Below are positions 57,627 through 64,000 of a stretch of DNA of 64,000 nucleotides, one piece after another. Position 1 is the stretch's first letter, and each line of letters starts with the position of its first letter. A program made the position numbers and the translations under genes. The notes under the pieces were generated by a model, which was given only the letters and a program-made list of their open reading frames with translations, did no database searches and had not been told where the DNA came from. Source of the stretch: Simmondsia chinensis (taxonomy: Eukaryota; Streptophyta; Magnoliopsida; Caryophyllales; Simmondsiaceae); assembly GCA_018398585.1 (NCBI GenBank), contig JAGTTD010000005.1:40107714-40171713 (forward strand). The letters run 5' to 3'.

Positions 57627-58815
57627 GTTTAGGGTTGAGGGTTGTAGGGGTTTTAGGGTTTAGGGGTTAGGGTTTAGGGTTTTTTAGGGTTTGGGGTTTT
57701 GGGGTTTAGGGTTTAGGGCTTGGGGCTTAGGGGTTAGGGTTTAGGGTTTTTTAGGGTTTGGGGTTTGGGGTTTTGGGGTTTAGGGCTTGGGGCTTAGGGG
57801 CTTAGGGCTAGGGCTTAGGGGCTTGGGTTTAGGGGTTTAGGGGCTTAGGGCTAGGGCTTAGGGGCTTGGGGCAAGGGTTTAGGGGTTTAGGGGTTGGGGT
57901 TTCAGGTTTCGGGCTAGGGGGGTTTAGGGGTTAGGGTTTATGGGGTTTTGGGGTTTAGGGGTTTGGGGGTTCAGGTTTCGGGGGTTCGGGGGTTCGAGGG
58001 GTCGAGGGGTTAGGGGTTTAGGGTTTGGGGGTTGGGGGGTTCAGGTTTCGGGGTTTAGGGTTTAGGGTTTAAGGGTTTAAGGGTTTAGGGTTTAGGGTTT
58101 AGGGTTTAAGGGTTTAAGGGTTTAGGGTTTAGGGTTTTAGGGTTTAGGGTTTAGGGTTTAGGGGTTAGGGTTTAGGGTTTAGGGTTTAGGGTTTAGGGGT
58201 TAGGGTTTTAGGGTTTAGGGTTTAGGGTTTAGGGGTTTAGGGGTTTAGGGTTTAGGGTTTAGGGTTTAGGGGTTCTAGGGGTTCTAGGGGTTCTAGGGGT
58301 TTAGGGTTTTAGGGTTTAGGGTTTAGGGGTTTAGGGGTTTAGGGGTTAGGGTTTTAGGGTTTTAGGGTTTTAGGGGTTAGGGGTTAGGGGTTAGGGGTTT
58401 AGGGTTTGGGGTTTAGGTGTTAGGGTTTAGGTGTTAGGGTTTAGGGTTTAGGGGTTAGGGGTTAGGGGTTTAGGGTTTAGGGTTTAGGGTTTAGGGTTTA
58501 GGTTTTAGGGTTTTAGGGTTGGGGGTTGGGGGTTAGGGTTTAGGGTTTAGGGTTGGGGGTTGGGGGTTGAGGGTTTAGGGTTTAGGGTTTTAGGGTTTAG
58601 GGTTTAGGGTTTAGGGTTTAGGGTTTAGGGTTTAGGGGTTTAGGGGTTAGGGTTTAGGGTTTAGGGTTTAGGGTTTAGGGTTTAAGGGTTTAAGGGTTTA
58701 GGGTTTAGGGTTTAGGGTTTAAGGGTTTAAGGGTTTAAGGGTTAGGGTTTAAGGGTTTAGGGTTTAGGGTTTAGGGTTTAGGGTTTAAGGGTTTAGGAGG
58801 GTTTAGGGTTTAGGG
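57627..58815 (+). repeat. telomere-like TTTAGGG block 3 (1.2 kb)
   Basis: About 1190 bp made almost only of TTTAGGG and variants (TTTTAGGG, TTAGGGG, GGGCTTAGG, TTTAAGGG). The left part is degenerate, with short higher-order repeats; 58040-58810 is cleaner. All G-strand on the plus strand. It joins truncated L1-B on the left and the 5' end of L1-C on the right. Perfect runs are short, so it is interstitial or subtelomeric telomere-like DNA rather than a functional telomere end. Confidence 0.95.
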
Positions 58816-59434
58816 AGGGGGAGCCGCGCCGCAACAGTACTTCTGGCGAAATTAGGGCGATTTGGGCGATTTGGGTCGCGTCAGACTAGGGCAGGCGCGT
58901 GACGGCGCGTGCGTGGTCGGACGAGGGCGGGTCCGGTGGCATTCGATTCGCCGTCGCCTCCACTTCCTGGTGGTGGTGATCACCGGCGGTTTCCGGTGGC
59001 CGTCGAGGGTGAAAATAGTGAGAGAGGGTGACAGGGTTGCGATTTCGCTGGTTTCGACGTAGGACGTTTCAGGGCTTCCATTCCGGCAGCCCATTACCGG
59101 CGACTGCTCCCAGTCGACTCGCCTCTCCCTTATCGATCTTTTGGCGGTGGTCCGGTGGCCATTGGTGGCGTATCGCCGGCGTACGGTCCACTTCTCTCCC
59201 CTGGCGTTTCTCGCTCGCCCGACTCTCTCTCTCCTCCGATTTCGACGCTTCTACTGTAAGTTTCTTTCGTTTTTCTCCTCCCTGGTGGTTCGCCGGTGCC
59301 TGGTGGTCGTTTTGACCCGGTCGGTACCGGTGGTGGTGTGGGTGGCGGCACGCGGCGGCCGCCCTAACCCCCCTTCCTAATTTGGGGTCTTTTTCCTGGA
59401 TTTTCGTGGGTCGGGTCGTGGTTCTGGTCGCGCC
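58816..59434 (+). promoter_or_regulatory. L1-C 5' UTR / presumed internal promoter
   Basis: GC-rich leader (about 620 bp) directly after the telomere-like repeats. It is conserved with the starts of L1-A and, partly, L1-B, as expected for a LINE whose promoter lies inside its transcript. A GTAAGTTTC at about 59256 could be a splice donor. Confidence 0.5.
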
Positions 59435-61228
59435 ATGGCTGAGGCGTGTTCTCCGGTGACGTCTCGGGGTGGTGGTTTGGAGGCCGCAAGCCCCTTGGAA
59501 GCCGGTGCATCCGGTGCTTGCGGTGGTTCGGGTGGTTCGGGTGCTTCGTGGGCCGATACCGTCCGTGCGCCTCCCCGGGAGGGTGTTTTACATTTCACTC
59601 AACCTAAACTTGTTAATGGCGAGATTGTAACAACAATAACTGATGATGATGTTGCCCCGGGTCGTGAAAAATGGAACCGCTGCTTAGTTGGTCATATTAT
59701 TGGCGGTAGGGTAGCTTACTCTCGGTGTGTTGCAATTGCCAATATGCTTTGGGGATCTAAGGGTCTGGAATGTGTTATCTCGGATGGGGATGCTTATTTT
59801 TTTCGTTTCAAATCTTTGGCGGCATCCGAGCATGTGCTTCGTGGTGGCCCTTGGTACATCAAGGGTCACTTTCTCTCTCTCAACCGTTGGAGTGATAATT
59901 TTGTCCCTTCGCATAACGTTACAAAACTTCCAATATGGGTTCAACTACATGGCATTCCGGTGTCGATGTGGACGGAGGGGGCGCTTAGTAACATTGCTAG
60001 TGGGGCCGGGAGGCCGCTCTACATGGACAAAGCTACCCTGGATGGAACTATGATGAAGTATGCTAGGGTGTGTGTCGAAATTGAACCTAAGGTTGAGCCG
60101 GCCAAGAAATTATTTGTTGAATATAATGGTTCTCGATTTTCGGTCAGTGTTAAGTACGAGGGTCTTCCTAAAGTGTGTCAAAAATGCGAGGTTTTTGGCC
60201 ATACTTGTCCTACCTCGAACGTTGTTACCCCTCCTATTGTGAATCCCACAGAAAAATGGGTTCCGGTTGTCAGAAAAAGGAAAAAAAAGAAAAAGAAAAA
60301 CAGGAACGCCGGTGGGGGCAAGGAGGTGCCCGGTGGTGATGCTGGTGGTGCTGAGGTTGGCCTGGATCTTGAAGTGGTTGCGGGTGACCGGGCTTTTGTG
60401 CCCGCTGCTGCTGCTGTTGATGCGGACCGAGCTGGGCCCGAAGCCGCTGCTGTTGTTGAGGCCCAAATTGGGGCTGTGGGCCTGGACCACGCTGCTGTTG
60501 AGGATGCCCAAGCGGGCGCCTCTGTTGGGCCTCGGGTGAACCCGAGCCATTTGGGCCCGGGTGAGGTTGCGGCCCAGCGTCCTATTGACGCTGGGCTTCC
60601 CGGCCTGGGTCCTGTTTCAGGGGGTTCTCCGCTCCCTGTTCGGCCCAGTCCGGGCCTGGCGTTTGGATCCGGACCCGTTTTGAGTTCGGCCCAGGGAGGC
60701 GGGGGAGTTTTTTCGAGTCCTGTTGCGGGTTCGGGTTCTCCTTCTCTTAGCGGGTCCTCACCTTTATCTCGGGTGGGGGCGGCTGTGACCCCTCGGGATC
60801 CGGCCTTGGGGAGTGGGGGAGGGGCTGTGCGAGGCCCTTCCAAAACGGTGACCCCAACTGGGTCACGACGCTCCTTAGTCGCCCTCTCTGGTTCTTCGGC
60901 TACCCATGTTGCTCCCTCTGGATCGCTTCCTTCTTTTGTTGGGGATAGCTTGGGTCTCTCCGATCTTTGTTCTTCAGCCGATTCGTCTTCTCAGGTATCC
61001 GAGGATTTGAGCCGTGCTATTGTCCCTGACGGGGTTATTGAGGCCCCGTGTGTTTCGTCCCTTGAGCCCGTGCTCTGTACCTTGAATGGGGAGGCAAGCG
61101 TGCCCAGCTTCGTTTCGCCGAACCGTTTTGAGAGTTTGTCTCCTGATCGCGACGATGCTGGTCGTCACCCTCCAGCGGAGCGTCGTGCGACTCGAGCCAG
61201 CTCTCGGGCTCGTGGTGGTCGTAGATAG
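59435..61228 (+). CDS. L1-C ORF1 (DUF4283 / zinc-knuckle RNA-binding protein)
   Basis: 597 residues from ATG 59435 (CGCCATGGCTG, good plant start context). SWADTVRAPPREGVLHFTQPKL near residue 38, DUF4283 core about 55-215 (GRVAYSRCVAIANMLWGSKG, HVLRGGPWYIKGHFLSLNRW, WVQLHGIPVSMWTEGAL), a zinc knuckle at about 248 (CQKCEVFGHTC; cysteine spacing after His shorter than the usual C-x2-C-x4-H-x4-C), and RKRKKKKKKNRN at about 280. A low-complexity Gly/Pro/Ser tail follows, ending SRARGGRR. About 85% like L1-B ORF1 by eye, and both cysteines of the first pair are kept here. Expected role: coating L1 RNA in the RNP with ORF2. Confidence 0.9.
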   Translation: MAEACSPVTSRGGGLEAASPLEAGASGACGGSGGSGASWADTVRAPPREGVLHFTQPKLVNGEIVTTITDDDVAPGREKWNRCLVGHIIGGRVAYSRCVAIANMLWGSKGLECVISDGDAYFFRFKSLAASEHVLRGGPWYIKGHFLSLNRWSDNFVPSHNVTKLPIWVQLHGIPVSMWTEGALSNIASGAGRPLYMDKATLDGTMMKYARVCVEIEPKVEPAKKLFVEYNGSRFSVSVKYEGLPKVCQKCEVFGHTCPTSNVVTPPIVNPTEKWVPVVRKRKKKKKKNRNAGGGKEVPGGDAGGAEVGLDLEVVAGDRAFVPAAAAVDADRAGPEAAAVVEAQIGAVGLDHAAVEDAQAGASVGPRVNPSHLGPGEVAAQRPIDAGLPGLGPVSGGSPLPVRPSPGLAFGSGPVLSSAQGGGGVFSSPVAGSGSPSLSGSSPLSRVGAAVTPRDPALGSGGGAVRGPSKTVTPTGSRRSLVALSGSSATHVAPSGSLPSFVGDSLGLSDLCSSADSSSQVSEDLSRAIVPDGVIEAPCVSSLEPVLCTLNGEASVPSFVSPNRFESLSPDRDDAGRHPPAERRATRASSRARGGRR

Positions 61229-61251
61229 ACCTTTCTTTCTCATCTTTTTCT

Positions 61252-64000
61252 ATGATGATTGGCTCTTGGAATGTTCGGGGTTTTAACAACCCCTCATCCA
61301 TCCGTGCTGTTCGCGAGTGGATTCGCTCCCACTCTCTTGGTTTGGTTGGCCTCGTCGAGACAAAGACTAACCCTGCTGATGTTGAGTCCGCTGTCTCTAG
61401 CTGTATGGATGGTTGGTGCTCTCTTTTCGCTGGCGTTAGGCAGTCTTGGTGTCGTCTTATTGTTTGTTGGGACCCGGGGATTTTCTCTGTTTCTCTTGTT
61501 AGTGAGGGAGACCAGTTTATTTCTTGCCGGGTTCAGGATGCTCGTAGGGATTGTAGCTTCGTTGTCACCTTTGTCTATGGTTTTAACGAACCGGGACCTC
61601 GTCGTGAGCTCTGGAGTTATATCAGGAGTGCTTGTGTTAGCCTCCAAGGGACCCCTTGGCTTCTCCTTGGAGATTTTAACACTTTTCTTCGTCCCAGTGA
61701 TAGTTCAGGTGATTTCTCTTCCTGGCCGGGCCATATGGATGACTTTCAGGATTGTCTTTCTGAGTCAGGACTCTCCCCGCTTGCTTTTACTGGCCTTCGT
61801 TTTACTTGGGCCCGAGGAGGTGAGGGTGATGACATGCTCCTTAGACGTCTTGACTGGTGTTTAGCGAGTGAGGATTGGCTTCGTTCCTTTCCGGTTTCTC
61901 TTATGGAGGCTCTTCCCCGCACTGATATTTCCGATCACAGCGCTTTGGTGGTTAGAGGACTTGGGGATCGCCGCTCTCGGCGCATCCCTTTTAAGTTCTT
62001 TAACTTTTGGGCCGACCATGAGGACTTTTTGCCGACTGTTCGCCGTGTTTGGGATTCGCGTGTTGATGGCTCTCCCATGTTCCAGCTAACCCAGAAGCTT
62101 AAAAAGCTGAAGGGTGATCTTCGAGCTCTTAACACCAGGCACTTCAGCCATATCTCTGCTCGGGTAGAGGCAGCCAGAGATGCTTGGGTGACAGGTCAGA
62201 GGGCTCTTGACATTGACCCCGATAGTACTCTTCTGAGAACTGAGGAGCGTCGGCTTTCGAGGGAGCATTCCAGGCTTTGTCGTGATGAGGAGGCTTTCTA
62301 TCGTCAGAAGTCTCGTATTCAGTGGCTCTCCTTGGGTGATCAGTGCACCCGTTTTTTCCACAGATCGGTTCTCCACAGGCAATCGAGGAACCGTATTGTT
62401 TCTATTGTGGGTGCTGATGGGTCTCGAACCTTTGATGAGGAGGAGATTTCTCGAGCGGGTGTGTCTTATTTTCAGGACCTTCTTTCTGAGCCTGGTGCCC
62501 CCCTTCAGGAGGATGTCTCTGACTTTTTCGAGGGTAGGTTGGATGAGGATCAGGCTCGCCCCCTTGTCGTTCCGATTTCCGATGCCGAGATTAAGGATGC
62601 TTTGTTTTCTACCGGTGATGATCGTGCTCCTGGTCCGGATGGCTACTCCTCCCTCTTCTTCAAGAGGGCTTGGGAGATTGTTGGTGCTGATGTGGTGCGA
62701 GCAGTTCGCTCTTTTTTCGTCTCTGGGCGCATGCTAGGTGCCTTGAACACGACCCGCATTAGTTTGATTCCCAAGGTGGAGTGCCCCTCCACTTTTGCTG
62801 ACTTCCGTCCCATCTCCTGCTGTAATGTGGTCTATAAGTGCATCACGAAGATCATTGCTAACAGGCTGAAGGGTGTCCTTCCTGGGCTGGTTCATAGTTC
62901 TCAGACTGCCTTTGTCCCGGGTCGCCGTATTTCTGACAGTATTATGATGACGCAGGAGCTTATGAGAGATTATCATCGTCGTGTCTCCTCTAGATGCGCG
63001 CTGAAGGTTGATTTTCGCAAGGCTTTTGATACTGTCAGGTGGGATTTTATCTTGGCTGGTATGAGATGCATGGGTATTCCTGAGGTCATGGTGGGCTGGG
63101 TCCGTGAGTGCCTTTCCACCGCTCGGTTCTCGGTCGCCGTCAATGGCGAGCTTCAGGGATTTTTTGGCTCCAGCCGGGGTATTCGTCAGGGGGATCCTCT
63201 CTCCCCTTATCTGTTTGTCATAGCCATGGAGGGTCTTCGAGGTATTCTTCGTCAGGCGGCTACTGACCGTCGTTTCCGTTTCCACCCGGGATGTCGTCAG
63301 ACCCGTCTCACTCACCTTTGTTTTGCTGATGACCTCATGATCTTCTGTCGGGGAGATCTTGGCAGTGTGACTGTGATTCGGGAGTCTTTGGATCGCTTTG
63401 CTGCCGTCTCGGGCCTTGTCTCGAACTCAGCTAAGAGCACGGTCTTTCTTGCTGGGATTGACCCCCTTACGGAGCGCTCCATTGTGGACTCGCTGGGCTT
63501 CACGATTGGTCATTGTCCTGTGAGATATCTTGGAGTGCCGCTCATCACGTCCCGGCTTCGGTTTATTGACTGCAAGCCGCTTATTGATCGCATCCTCTCG
63601 CGTATTCGGCTCTGGACTTCTCGTTCCCTTTCTTATGCTGGCCGCTTACAGCTTATCAGGTCCGTGCTCTTCTCTATCCAGGTTTATTGGTCCTCAGTCT
63701 TCATGCTTCCGAAGGCTATTATGAGTCGGATAGAGTCCATCTTAGCTGCCTTTCTCTGGAGGGGCACCTCGCTCACCCGTGGTGGAGCGAAGGTGGCCTG
63801 GCGGCATTTGTGCTACCCTCGAAAGGAGGGAGGTCTTGGGATTCGACGTCTCGAGGAGTGGAATCAGGCTTCGATCATGAAGCACATCTGGGTTCTTCTC
63901 ACCGACCCCTCTTCGTTGTGGCCGCGCTGGGTTCAGGTGAACCGGCTTCGGGGGCGTAGCTTCTGGACTATCCACATTCCGAAGTCGGCTTCTTGGTGTT
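61252..64000 (+). CDS. L1-C ORF2 (APE endonuclease-reverse transcriptase), open to window end
   Basis: I translated this frame through to the edge: 916 codons without a stop, truncated only by the window. Endonuclease residues are in place: SWNVRGF (Asn7), VETK (Glu36), GDFN (Asp141, Asn143), and ISDHSAL (Asp228, His229). RT follows: GYSSLFFKRAW, FRPISCCNVVYKCITKIIANRL, TAFVPGRRISDSIMM, VDFRKAFDTVRWDFI (catalytic Asp), RQGDPLSPYLFVIAMEGL, and the FADD box at residues 691-694 (63322-63333). The C-terminal part (LWRGTSLTRGGAKVAWRHLCYPRKEGGLGIR) is the usual pre-zf-RVT stretch. It begins 24 bases after the ORF1 stop in another frame. This looks like a recently active element. Confidence 0.92.
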   Translation, partial: MMIGSWNVRGFNNPSSIRAVREWIRSHSLGLVGLVETKTNPADVESAVSSCMDGWCSLFAGVRQSWCRLIVCWDPGIFSVSLVSEGDQFISCRVQDARRDCSFVVTFVYGFNEPGPRRELWSYIRSACVSLQGTPWLLLGDFNTFLRPSDSSGDFSSWPGHMDDFQDCLSESGLSPLAFTGLRFTWARGGEGDDMLLRRLDWCLASEDWLRSFPVSLMEALPRTDISDHSALVVRGLGDRRSRRIPFKFFNFWADHEDFLPTVRRVWDSRVDGSPMFQLTQKLKKLKGDLRALNTRHFSHISARVEAARDAWVTGQRALDIDPDSTLLRTEERRLSREHSRLCRDEEAFYRQKSRIQWLSLGDQCTRFFHRSVLHRQSRNRIVSIVGADGSRTFDEEEISRAGVSYFQDLLSEPGAPLQEDVSDFFEGRLDEDQARPLVVPISDAEIKDALFSTGDDRAPGPDGYSSLFFKRAWEIVGADVVRAVRSFFVSGRMLGALNTTRISLIPKVECPSTFADFRPISCCNVVYKCITKIIANRLKGVLPGLVHSSQTAFVPGRRISDSIMMTQELMRDYHRRVSSRCALKVDFRKAFDTVRWDFILAGMRCMGIPEVMVGWVRECLSTARFSVAVNGELQGFFGSSRGIRQGDPLSPYLFVIAMEGLRGILRQAATDRRFRFHPGCRQTRLTHLCFADDLMIFCRGDLGSVTVIRESLDRFAAVSGLVSNSAKSTVFLAGIDPLTERSIVDSLGFTIGHCPVRYLGVPLITSRLRFIDCKPLIDRILSRIRLWTSRSLSYAGRLQLIRSVLFSIQVYWSSVFMLPKAIMSRIESILAAFLWRGTSLTRGGAKVAWRHLCYPRKEGGLGIRRLEEWNQASIMKHIWVLLTDPSSLWPRWVQVNRLRGRSFWTIHIPKSASWC

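Larger units (their letters stand above)
58816..64000 (+). mobile_element. L1-C, L1-type LINE, coding-intact as far as visible
   Basis: Begins GGGAGGGGGAGCCGCG at the end of block 3. 5' UTR 58816-59434, ORF1 59435-61228, ORF2 from 61252 to the window edge without a stop. Its 3' end lies outside the window. Confidence 0.9.

Noticed and set aside
57627..58815. True chromosome end or CRISPR-like array
   Set aside because: Units are degenerate with no unique spacers, and coding LINE sequence continues on both sides, so it is interstitial telomere-like repeat.

Overview
The window is nuclear DNA from a flowering plant, most likely a eudicot. It holds plant-type gag-pol LTR retrotransposons, L1- and RTE-clade LINEs, degenerate TTTAGGG (plant-type telomere) repeats, a 5S-rRNA-derived element, and two ordinary single-exon plant genes. 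I cannot name the species. Apart from the two genes it is a repeat nest: almost every other open frame belongs to a transposable element, usually a broken one.

Layout. 0.6-1.9 kb: sarcosine-oxidase-like flavoenzyme gene (minus strand). 2.4-8.0 kb: C-terminal relic of a LINE ORF2, split by a Copia element (Copia-1, 2823-7646). 8.6-11.8 kb: internally deleted Gypsy element on the minus strand (8631-11801), itself carrying an 85-bp insertion. 12.6-18.5 kb: 5S-rRNA-headed, LINE-tailed SINE-like element, split by Copia-2 (12807-18473). 18.7-20.7 kb: two foldback elements. 21.3-23.3 kb: EXO70-family gene (plus strand). 24.8-31.7 kb: an 84-bp tail insertion and three 5'-truncated RTE LINEs, one nested in another. 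32.2-32.5 kb: solo LTR. 32.6-39.0 kb: no gene recognised. 39.0-45.6 kb: Copia-3 (minus strand). 45.7-47.9 kb: RTE LINE (plus strand). 48.1-48.6 kb: second solo LTR. 50.3-64.0 kb: three L1-type LINEs head to tail, each beginning directly at a telomere-like TTTAGGG-type block. The last (L1-C) has an intact ORF1 and an ORF2 that stays open to the window edge.

Element limits rest mostly on target-site duplications read from the sequence: GAGAT (Copia-1), GAGAA (Gypsy), GCCCT (Copia-2), AAATG (Copia-3), ACTTA and ACTTG (solo LTRs), AAATAAA (foldback), and 12-19 bp copies flanking the RTE-tailed insertions.

The two observations I rate highest are the L1 family whose 5' ends abut telomere-like repeats in a head-to-tail array, and the 5S-rRNA/RTE-tail chimera together with its 84/85-bp 'tail-only' relatives. 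The tail elements share a 3' end with the local RTE LINEs, which is the usual sign that a LINE supplies the retrotransposition machinery. The host genes show no functional link to each other or to the repeats.
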